Shown piece by piece: positions 25,191 through 32,512 of a DNA stretch of 64,000 nucleotides. A program made the translations under genes and the position numbers. How positions within the stretch are numbered: position 1 is the first letter of the stretch; each line of letters opens with the position of its first letter. The notes under the pieces are model-generated. The model made no database searches, was not told where the DNA came from, and worked only from the letters and a program-made list of their open reading frames with translations. This stretch comes from M3007 sp044230315 (GTDB taxonomy: Bacteria; Bacteroidota; Bacteroidia; Chitinophagales; Saprospiraceae): contig JBGARJ010000005.1 in assembly GCA_044230315.1 (NCBI GenBank), forward strand, positions 182,188 through 246,187. Direction: 5' to 3'.

Positions 25191-26696
25191 ATGCTTTCAG
25201 AAGACGATATTAAAAAAGCCTTTTTGCCCTTTCTGAAACAGTTTTACCGGTACCGCTATGAGTACCGGCCCGAATCGATTCACACGGAATTGGACAATGT
25301 GAGCGCCGGCGGTTTGGTAGCCGACGGCATGTTGACCTTCCGCAAGGAAGATGGCAGCCCTTTTGTGTGTACGTATGAAGCCACGTCCATCGATAAGGCG
25401 GAGGAAGTCAAATTTTCCTTGAACGTATTGTATTTTACCTGGGACTGCCTGGCCTTTGGCGCAATTACGGCTGCCGTCGCCTATGCTATCGCCTATGTCG
25501 CCCGGTTTTCCTGGCTGGTCAGCCTGCAATGGACCGGCAACGTCGGTTTTGTGCTGGGCATGAGCCTGATCGGATTTTTTTCCTGGTATTTTATGCTGCG
25601 CAACTGGCGTAAATACCGGTATATCTATGCCATCGAACAGTTCAAGCAGTATTTCGCCGACGAACAATGGATCGCACTGGGCAATGATGTTTTTCCCGCT
25701 CCAACCGATCCGTATTTACAGGAGCTCAAGAGTCAGTGTGTTTACAACGGCTTCGGATTGGCGCTGGTCCCCGAACAGGGAGAAGTGCGGGTACTGTCCA
25801 CACCTTCACGCCTGGGAATTTACGGCAAAGACCGGCGCATGGTACATTGGGTAACCCGCCTGACCTGGGTCCAAACCATGTCGCAAAATGTAACGACGCT
25901 GGCGCGCTACCGGCCCACCATGCCGGACGAGCTGACCCAGGTCTGGAACAAACTTTGGCGCCCTGCGCGGTATCTTCTGTTTGACCCCGTGAAAAAAGGG
26001 CTGTGGGCGGCCTTCAGCAGACCGCTTGGACGTACCAATTCGACGTTCGACCGCTATATGCACGGGCACAGCGTTCAGAAATGGGTCTTTACCCTGGCTT
26101 TACTCGCCATCATCCCGCTGGCCTACCGGGTGCTGACCATCCGGGACGACTCGATCGATGACGTGGTAAAGCGACCCGAGCAAAATCCGGAAGATCAATA
26201 CGGCTATCTGTATGAAGGGCCCCGCTCGTCTTATCGCGACCCGCGCGGCATACCGAAACAAGATCCCGTGCCCGTCTCTACTCCTGCTTCGGACCAGCAG
26301 ATCCAAACCATCAACCTTTCCGGTGATGACGACCAGGAAAACGTGCCGACCATTAATCTTTCCGGCGACGAGCAGCCAGAACCGGCAACCAGCCCGGTAA
26401 ATAAAGCCGACCCCTGCGCCGCTATTCGCAAGCAGAAAGGCTGGGTGATCCAGGATAACTCGTATTCCACCAAGACCTTTGCAGCAGAGCGTTCCACTGC
26501 CTTGCGGCGCCAGGGCATTGACAATCAAATTGTTGCGAAAGCGTGCCTTGGAGACGGCAGCAGTGGTTTCGTGGTGTTTCTCGGCGAAACGCTGCCCTCA
26601 GAAACCGCAGCAATGGCCCGGGCTGATAATCTATCGAAGGCTATGGAACGCTACGGTTTGCTCCAGCGCGCCTTGCTGGTCCGGCGTATTAATTGA
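25191..26696 (+). CDS. Membrane protein with three helices and a SPOR-like C-terminus
   Basis: 501 residues, no family recognised with certainty. Two close transmembrane helices (about 85-108 and 118-137), a soluble middle part, a third helix (about 293-312), then a Pro/acid-rich linker with the seven-residue phrase TINLSGD repeated twice (from about residue 374 and 387). The last 95 residues (GWVIQDNSYSTKTFAAERSTAL and following) look like a SPOR-type fold that would bind denuded peptidoglycan, but this is a structural impression only. Its stop overlaps the TTG start of the next gene. Confidence 0.6.
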   Translation: MLSEDDIKKAFLPFLKQFYRYRYEYRPESIHTELDNVSAGGLVADGMLTFRKEDGSPFVCTYEATSIDKAEEVKFSLNVLYFTWDCLAFGAITAAVAYAIAYVARFSWLVSLQWTGNVGFVLGMSLIGFFSWYFMLRNWRKYRYIYAIEQFKQYFADEQWIALGNDVFPAPTDPYLQELKSQCVYNGFGLALVPEQGEVRVLSTPSRLGIYGKDRRMVHWVTRLTWVQTMSQNVTTLARYRPTMPDELTQVWNKLWRPARYLLFDPVKKGLWAAFSRPLGRTNSTFDRYMHGHSVQKWVFTLALLAIIPLAYRVLTIRDDSIDDVVKRPEQNPEDQYGYLYEGPRSSYRDPRGIPKQDPVPVSTPASDQQIQTINLSGDDDQENVPTINLSGDEQPEPATSPVNKADPCAAIRKQKGWVIQDNSYSTKTFAAERSTALRRQGIDNQIVAKACLGDGSSGFVVFLGETLPSETAAMARADNLSKAMERYGLLQRALLVRRIN

Positions 26697-27880
26697 CACG
26701 CTTCACGAGCAGCAAGGCCAAAGAATTGGCTCAATTTTTTAAATTGAAGACATCACAACACATCGTCCGGCTGATTTCGCTGGTTTTGCTGGCCCACATT
26801 ATCCTTTCATGGCGTCTTTGGGCGGCGGGGCCGGCACGAACATTTCCACTGGTGCCACTGTGGGGAATGCCCTTCCAACAACCGGATGTTTGGGCTGCAT
26901 GGCAAGCCTGGGTTTTGGTCGTATGGGTCGGCTTCACCGTTATTTTTCCCGCTAATAAAGGGCTGCTTGCGATCGTATTGTGCTGGGTGTTGTCAATGGT
27001 GGCGCAAGACCTGAACCGGCTACAGCCCTGGTTGTATTTTTATGCGCTCTGTTGGGGGATATTGCTTTCGGGCTCAGCCAAATCAGTGATCGCCACTCAC
27101 ACTGCTTTGCGCTGGCTCGTGGCGGCTGTATATGTATGGGGCGGACTGAACAAACTCACCCCTTATTTCGCCGTGGATAATTTCCCCTGGTTTTGCGAAG
27201 CCTTCACTTGGACCAAGCCCCTGGGCGCGTTTCCTGTGGCCGGGTATGCAGTGGCAATCGCCGAGTTTTTATTTGGAGTGGGCTTGCTCTGGGGGCAAAG
27301 CCGGCGGTTATTCCGGTGGCTGGTGGTGGCATTTCACTTGTTTATCCTGGCGGCCCTCAGCCCGTTGGGGCTGCATTGGAATACGATCGTAATTCCCTGG
27401 AACCTGGCGATGGCCGGCATGGTTTGGCTACTCTTCGGAGTGCGCAAAATGTCGGCAGTTAGGCTTAAGGGTAAAATACCAGGGAAGACCCGGCTGGTTT
27501 TCGGGAGTATTTTGGCCCTCGCCTGGTGCATGCCCGCTCTAAACATTTTGCATTGCTGGGATGAACCATTGTCGTGGAAAATGTACAGCAATACCCAAAC
27601 AGAGGCCAGTTTTCAAGGCGTTCCCTGCTCCAACACAAGGGCCATCTGGCAGCGCTATGCGTTTGACGATGGCAGGAAACTATTGCTGGACGATTGGTCA
27701 ATGGAGGAATTACATGTACCGGTTTACAACGACCGGGGTGTTTTTCGGCGGATTGCACACTATCTTTGCGAATGTGCCGATCAGCCTGATTCGGCAGGCT
27801 TGTATTTGCTTACCGTACAGCGCTGGAACCGGGCTGCAGAATCCTGGGAGATCATTCCCTGCAACCAACTTGTTCGTTGA
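26693..27880 (+). CDS. Polytopic membrane protein of unknown function
   Basis: 395 residues with about eight to ten transmembrane helices in the first 300 (for example IVRLISLVLLAHIILSW and WVLVVWVGFTVIF), then a soluble C-terminal domain of about 100 residues with several Cys (ALNILHCW, VPCSNTRA, YLCECADQ). General layout recalls HTTM/DoxX-like proteins, but I see no diagnostic motif. The start is TTG overlapping the TGA of the upstream gene (TTGA), which points to translational coupling; the next Met lies deep inside the membrane part. The TraB/GumN gene follows 12 bp downstream. Confidence 0.65.
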   Translation: MTRFTSSKAKELAQFFKLKTSQHIVRLISLVLLAHIILSWRLWAAGPARTFPLVPLWGMPFQQPDVWAAWQAWVLVVWVGFTVIFPANKGLLAIVLCWVLSMVAQDLNRLQPWLYFYALCWGILLSGSAKSVIATHTALRWLVAAVYVWGGLNKLTPYFAVDNFPWFCEAFTWTKPLGAFPVAGYAVAIAEFLFGVGLLWGQSRRLFRWLVVAFHLFILAALSPLGLHWNTIVIPWNLAMAGMVWLLFGVRKMSAVRLKGKIPGKTRLVFGSILALAWCMPALNILHCWDEPLSWKMYSNTQTEASFQGVPCSNTRAIWQRYAFDDGRKLLLDDWSMEELHVPVYNDRGVFRRIAHYLCECADQPDSAGLYLLTVQRWNRAAESWEIIPCNQLVR

Positions 27881-27892
27881 TCAATCTGTTGA

Positions 27893-28690
27893 ATGAAAAG
27901 TTCTCTTCTTTGGCAACTCACACCCCCGGATGGCGGCCCGGACTCTTATTTATTCGGCACCATGCACGTACGCGATTTGCGGGCTTTCGGTTGGTTGAAA
28001 ACCGCGCAAAAGTGCCTGGAACAATGCGATGTATTTGCAACCGAATTTGATTTTGCAGAGACCGACCCCTCGGCGGTTGCCCTGGTGTTGCAATTGCCGG
28101 AGGGCCAATTCCTCGATGCGCTGTTGAAACCAGGCGCCTGGAAGAGCCTGGGGTACTATTGCCGCAAAAAAATCAACGTCCCTTTACAAGCCGTACGCCT
28201 CATGCACCCAATGACCGTTTCCATGACGCTGACCAACGCTTTCCTCTCCGATGAAGCTTCCATGTCGCTGGACGAGACGTTGTACGAGTACGCAATCGCT
28301 CTGGGCATAAAGACGACGGGGGTGGAGACCTTTGATGAGCAGTTGCAGACGCTGAAACGGATTCCGTTCGAGCAACACCTGAAAGGGCTCACCTGGCTGC
28401 TCAAAAACTACAGCCGGCAGAAGCGCCGCCTCCGGAAAATGTTGCGCTGGTATCGGAACGGCGAAATCAGGAAACTCCACAAAGTAGCAAAAAAAGACGC
28501 CAAGGGTATGCGAAAAATCTTGTTGTATGAACGCAACGCCCTGATGGCCAAGCGATTTGCTGAAATTGCGCGGCAGGAAAGCCTGTTTTGTGCAGTTGGG
28601 GCTGGCCACCTGGCCGGCGAAAAAGGCTTGTTGCGCCTGCTCAAAAAGGCGGGCTTCACTATCCGGCCGCTCCTACCGGACACCAAATAG
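27893..28690 (+). CDS. TraB/GumN family protein
   Basis: 265 residues of the TraB/GumN (PrgY, TIKI-like) superfamily, thought to be metal-dependent proteases or peptide-binding proteins. The two diagnostic blocks are present: LFGTMHVRD near the N-terminus and VGAGHLAGEKGLLRLLKKAGF at the end, cut here by the 20-residue limit only in description. No signal peptide is visible, so it may act in the cytosol or at the membrane with its upstream partner. Last gene of the 24.1-28.7 kb cluster; it overlaps the end of the opposing gene by 18 bp. Confidence 0.87.
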   Translation: MKSSLLWQLTPPDGGPDSYLFGTMHVRDLRAFGWLKTAQKCLEQCDVFATEFDFAETDPSAVALVLQLPEGQFLDALLKPGAWKSLGYYCRKKINVPLQAVRLMHPMTVSMTLTNAFLSDEASMSLDETLYEYAIALGIKTTGVETFDEQLQTLKRIPFEQHLKGLTWLLKNYSRQKRRLRKMLRWYRNGEIRKLHKVAKKDAKGMRKILLYERNALMAKRFAEIARQESLFCAVGAGHLAGEKGLLRLLKKAGFTIRPLLPDTK

Positions 28691-29569
28691 AGCCTCCAGT
28701 TTCGCCAGCAATTCTTTTGGGCTGATACTGATCTCCTGAATGTTTCCCTGTTCATCGGCCCACACGCCCCGGTAATAACTCATATCCTGCTGCAATCGCT
28801 GGTATAAAGCCAATTCACAGATTCCCATGGGCCAGGGATTGGCCATACGAAGGAGCAAATCGTCGCCCACCGGTTGATCCAGCGGCTCGGAAAAAGGCAG
28901 GTAGAGTCCGATTACCGTTACTTCGTTGGAATATTTGGCCTGGATGACATCCAACCGCTTCTTTTGGTATTCCAAAGGGCGGCTGTTGAAGAAATACAGG
29001 TAAACCGATTTGCCTTGGTGGAAATAATGGCCTAATTGCAATTTTGGAGAAACAAATGTTGCTACGGTCGCGTCGGGCACCCGTGTCTCGATCTTCAAAT
29101 CGGCCATGGGCATCAAATTCACGTCTGCCTGCCGCAATAGCACCGATTTGCCGTCTTCGGCAATCCCTGTCACTGCGTATCCGATGCTATCGATAAAAAT
29201 AACAGGGTCCGTTTCTCTCAGGGTCATGCAAGGGGTGCCATAACCGTTGTTGATCCGGAGTATCCGGTCCTGGTAGATCGTCAGCGCAAGGCGGTCGACG
29301 CCAGGCTGGTTGTACACCCCGTCGCCGTTGTAATCGATGAGGGCCAAGGTGAATCCACACTGGCTGTCGCGGTAATCGCCGCCGCTGACCCGGCTTTCGG
29401 CCTGCAAAAAACCGGAATTGCCGGCTATTACGTAATGGGGGTTGCAATGTAATAAGTCCGCTGTCAGGGGCAGGGTTACTTCTTGCGCCAAAAGGAGCAT
29501 TGGGATCCGGAGCAGCAAAAACAGGGCGAAAAACGCGCGAAAGACAGTGCGTTGTACAGATGTTGTCAT
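28673..29569 (-). CDS. Secreted thioredoxin-like protein lacking CxxC
   Basis: 298 residues from ATG 29569, with a signal peptide (VFRAFFALFLLLRIPMLLLAQ). The middle contains IDYNGDGVYNQPGVDRL, a calcium-like DxNxDG loop seen in envelope proteins of this phylum. The C-terminal 120 residues start with GKSVYLYFFNSRPLE and continue to NPWPMGICELALYQ, following the strand/helix order of a TlpA-type thioredoxin domain, but the active-site Cys-x-x-Cys is absent. A TACATTTG box sits 18 nt upstream of the ATG. Tail-to-tail overlap of 18 bp with the TraB gene. Confidence 0.6.
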   Translation of the reverse strand: MTTSVQRTVFRAFFALFLLLRIPMLLLAQEVTLPLTADLLHCNPHYVIAGNSGFLQAESRVSGGDYRDSQCGFTLALIDYNGDGVYNQPGVDRLALTIYQDRILRINNGYGTPCMTLRETDPVIFIDSIGYAVTGIAEDGKSVLLRQADVNLMPMADLKIETRVPDATVATFVSPKLQLGHYFHQGKSVYLYFFNSRPLEYQKKRLDVIQAKYSNEVTVIGLYLPFSEPLDQPVGDDLLLRMANPWPMGICELALYQRLQQDMSYYRGVWADEQGNIQEISISPKELLAKLEALFGVR

Positions 29570-29576
29570 GGAGATA

Positions 29577-29595
29577 TACTTTTGCAACAAATGTA
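29577..29595. promoter_or_regulatory. Overlapping divergent TAnnTTTG promoter boxes
   Basis: TACTTTTG on the plus strand (29577-29584) points to the WbqC-like gene, and TACATTTG on the minus strand (29588-29595) to the thioredoxin-like gene. The two boxes are 3 bp apart, so both promoters cannot easily be occupied at once. Confidence 0.5.
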
Positions 29596-29627
29596 ATTTT
29601 TGCAGTGATAAAACCCGTATCTGAATC

Positions 29628-30296
29628 TTGATCCGTGTCGTTGATTTGCATTATTGGCCGTCGGTACCCTGGATGGTGCTGGCCTGGAGTGCCGGTGTGC
29701 TTTGCCTGGAAGCCTGTGAGCATTTTCAAAAAGGCAGCTACCGCAACCGTTGCCATCTGGCCGGGCCGAATGGCCTGCAACGGCTGAGCATTCCGTTGGA
29801 AAAGGGCAAACACCAACAGACCCCCATTCGCGCCGTGCGGATTGCCTACCATGAGCCCTGGCAACAGGTGCACTGGCGCAGCATCCGAACCGCCTATGGC
29901 AATGCCCCTTTTTTTGCCTATTATGCCGACGAGTTGGCCGTTTTTTACGAAACGCGCTTCGAATTTTTATTTGACTTCAACCTCGAGCTATTTTACTTTC
30001 TTGCCCGTAAAATGGGTTGGCGCGGAGACTTGCAACTGACCAATGCATATGCGCCAAAACAGGAAGCAATACTGCCCGGAGAAGGTTTGGTCGACTTCCG
30101 CGACACGATTTCTCCGGGAAACCATACCCTGCCCGGTTGGTTTCTTCCCCGTGCGTACCCACAGGTTTTCGCCGAACGGCATGGTTTTATACCCGGTCTT
30201 TCGGCGCTCGACTTGCTCCTTTGCCAGGGCAAGCACGCCGGAGAGCTCCTTGCTCAATCGCTACACCCATCTTTTCAGAACGGCGAATCAAATTAG
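29628..30296 (+). CDS. WbqC-like family protein
   Basis: 222 residues. The family pattern is visible: an N-terminal HYWPSVPWM (where relatives have a HQPxFFPW-like phrase), FQKGSYRNRCHLAGPNG, LSIPLEKGK and WRSIRTAYGNAPFF. WbqC-like proteins occur in O-antigen and glycan loci and are suspected to help make modified amino sugars, but no reaction has been proved. The start is TTG; no ATG or GTG in frame fits. The dynamin-like gene follows about 65 bp later. Confidence 0.82.
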   Translation: MIRVVDLHYWPSVPWMVLAWSAGVLCLEACEHFQKGSYRNRCHLAGPNGLQRLSIPLEKGKHQQTPIRAVRIAYHEPWQQVHWRSIRTAYGNAPFFAYYADELAVFYETRFEFLFDFNLELFYFLARKMGWRGDLQLTNAYAPKQEAILPGEGLVDFRDTISPGNHTLPGWFLPRAYPQVFAERHGFIPGLSALDLLLCQGKHAGELLAQSLHPSFQNGESN

Positions 30297-30362
30297 TGTG
30301 TAAGTTTGCCTGCTAGCGGGTGCCGCCGCATTTTTCATCATTCTAAAGTATCAGATTCCATT

Positions 30363-32087
30363 GTGATCATTAATCAACAAACCCAGGCCCTGCGCGTACA
30401 GGTAGAAGATGCCGTAAAGGATCTGCACCATTTGGCACAGCAAATCGGGCACAAAGAACTGGCTGCCACGGTCGGCGAGTTGCGCAACCGGATGGCAGAG
30501 CCCTATATGTTTGTGATCGTGGGGGAAGTGAAAGCCGGGAAAAGCAGTTTTGTAAACGCTTTGCTGGACGCCGGCCGGGATATCTGTGCGGTGGCGCCTC
30601 AACCAATGACCGATACCATTCAGCAAATCCTGTTCGGCGAAAAAGAAGAAACGGTTGTCGTCAACCCATACCTCAAAAAGATTTTTCTGCCGGTTGATAT
30701 CCTACGCGACATCGCGATTGTCGATACACCAGGCACCAACTCGATCGTGGAACGACACCAGGAAATCACCGAAGGGTTCATCCCGGCCAGCGACCTGGTG
30801 ATTTTTGTGTTTGAAGCAAAAAATCCCTACCGGCAATCTGCCTGGGATTTTTTTGATTTCATTCACACCGACTGGCACAAGAAGATCATTTTCGTTTTGC
30901 AGCAAAAAGACCTGCTCAGCGCCGACGACCTTGCCGTCAATGAGCGCGGGCTGTTTGATTATGCCCGGAAAAAAGGCCTGCCCGAGCCGGTCATTTTCGC
31001 CACCAGCGCCAAGGCCGAACAAGACGGACGTTTCGACGAGAGCGGTTTTTCCGCCATCCGGGATTATATCCGTACCCACGTGACGGGCGGACGTGGAGCA
31101 GCCTTAAAGTTGCAAAATAACCTGGCGACCTCCCGAAGTGTGCTGGAACGCATCCGGCAGGGTCTAGACACCCGGACCGAACAGTTCGAGGCCGACCGCG
31201 TATTCCGGACCGACGTCCTCCAAACGCTGGACCACCAGGAAGCTAAATCGAACCACCAAAGCAAAATCCTTATTGAAAATCTGCTGAACGGCTATGACCG
31301 GATCACCAAGGAGATCGGCCGGGCGCTGGACAATGGCCTGTCGTTCCCGGCTATGTTGCGCCGGTCGGTGTTAGGTATTTTTAGCAAACAAGCCTCCATC
31401 AAGGATTGGCTCGACGAGCTGGCTAAACGGCTGGAAACCAATCTGACGGCCGAGTTAAAAGCCAAATTGAGCGACGGTGTGGTAGACCTGGCCGACAGTG
31501 TGCAGCAAATGGCAAAAATGATCGACCTGAAAATCCGCAATACCGCCCACACCAGTGTGCGGAGCGATGCGTATATTTTCGAAGACATATCCGACAAGCG
31601 TGCGGCAGTGCTGAAGGAGTTGCAGGAGGCGTTCGGCCGATTCATCTCACGCACGGAAAACTTCACCGATTCCCGTCTTTTCCCCGATAACACGGCTATT
31701 TCGCCCAATATTGCGGCCGGGAGCGGCATGGCGGTAATTGGGCTAATCCTGGCCACGGTGACCAAAGCAGCTGTTTTCGATGTGACAGGCGGAGTGCTCA
31801 CCGGTATCGGGCTGCTGTTCGCCGGGGTAAGCGCCGGGTTGCAGCGCCGCAAAATAGTCAACGGATTTCAGGAAGAGATCTCCAACGGACGCCAGCGCAT
31901 GGAGGAGACGTTGAACGAGAAACTCGTTGCATATGTGCGGATCATCAAAAGCCGTATCAACGACAATTTCGCAGATTTAGACGCCCTCCTGGCCAATGAG
32001 GAAAAGCAGATCAGCCAATTGGAAGAACAGTTCGAAGCACTCCGTCAACGATTTGACAAATTGGAAAAATCGCTGGAAATCAAATAG
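30363..32087 (+). CDS. Dynamin-family GTPase
   Basis: 574 residues from the GTG chosen at 30363; a TTG at 30306 would add 19 residues without similarity. GTPase motifs are clear: G1 GEVKAGKSSF, G2 Thr in PMTDTIQ, G3 DTPGTNS and G4 QQKD. After the GTPase domain come long helices and then a hydrophobic hairpin (about residues 460-500, GMAVIGLILATVTKAAVFDVTG and on) that should insert into the membrane, then a C-terminal coiled coil. Bacterial dynamin-like proteins remodel or guard membranes. It is a single-copy type, not a paired LeoABC or tandem arrangement. Followed by a 425-bp gap. Confidence 0.87.
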   Translation: MIINQQTQALRVQVEDAVKDLHHLAQQIGHKELAATVGELRNRMAEPYMFVIVGEVKAGKSSFVNALLDAGRDICAVAPQPMTDTIQQILFGEKEETVVVNPYLKKIFLPVDILRDIAIVDTPGTNSIVERHQEITEGFIPASDLVIFVFEAKNPYRQSAWDFFDFIHTDWHKKIIFVLQQKDLLSADDLAVNERGLFDYARKKGLPEPVIFATSAKAEQDGRFDESGFSAIRDYIRTHVTGGRGAALKLQNNLATSRSVLERIRQGLDTRTEQFEADRVFRTDVLQTLDHQEAKSNHQSKILIENLLNGYDRITKEIGRALDNGLSFPAMLRRSVLGIFSKQASIKDWLDELAKRLETNLTAELKAKLSDGVVDLADSVQQMAKMIDLKIRNTAHTSVRSDAYIFEDISDKRAAVLKELQEAFGRFISRTENFTDSRLFPDNTAISPNIAAGSGMAVIGLILATVTKAAVFDVTGGVLTGIGLLFAGVSAGLQRRKIVNGFQEEISNGRQRMEETLNEKLVAYVRIIKSRINDNFADLDALLANEEKQISQLEEQFEALRQRFDKLEKSLEIK

Positions 32088-32512
32088 TTAAATTTAAACA
32101 ATTTGCTATTTCAAGAAAGATTTCAGAAGGATTAAATGCAACAATTTGTGGATATGGTCTGTGCAAATACCCTTGGCCGGGTATTGGTGAGCAGGCATTT
32201 ACCACTACTTTTGTGGCACTTCTGTGGTCGTATCCAACGGCAATTTTTAATCCCCTGGACACTTCGGATTTCTCCTCCCCGCGCTGCTCGCCCATTCTAT
32301 TGACGCAGTCGTGTATTACCGCTTATTTAATTGTTTTGGTTAGCTTGGGCATTCTCCGCCCTGCTCTATTTTGACTTGTCGCATGCGTCCCTGTACCCGG
32401 GAGCATGTCTGCATAAAGATGTAATCGGTTTTTGGGATGGCCCTCTATCCGCGCAATGCTGGATGAGGGCTCTTTTCATTTTAGCCGCAAAGACTGTGAT
32501 TGGCCGGCAACG
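32088..32512. other. Intergenic region, no gene seen
   Basis: 425 bp with no family-like frame on either strand. It holds one good hairpin near the right end (32440-32470). The first 150 bp are AT-rich. A short AT-rich stretch directly after the dynamin gene has no terminator hairpin. Confidence 0.5.
32440..32482 (+). terminator. Hairpin with T-rich tail, probable terminator
   Basis: GCCCTC(T)ATCC pairs with GGATGAGGGC around a 10-nt loop (one bulged base), followed by TCTTTTCATTTT. It is oriented for plus-strand transcription coming from the dynamin gene although 350 nt away, and lies just before the convergent S9 peptidase gene. Confidence 0.55.
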
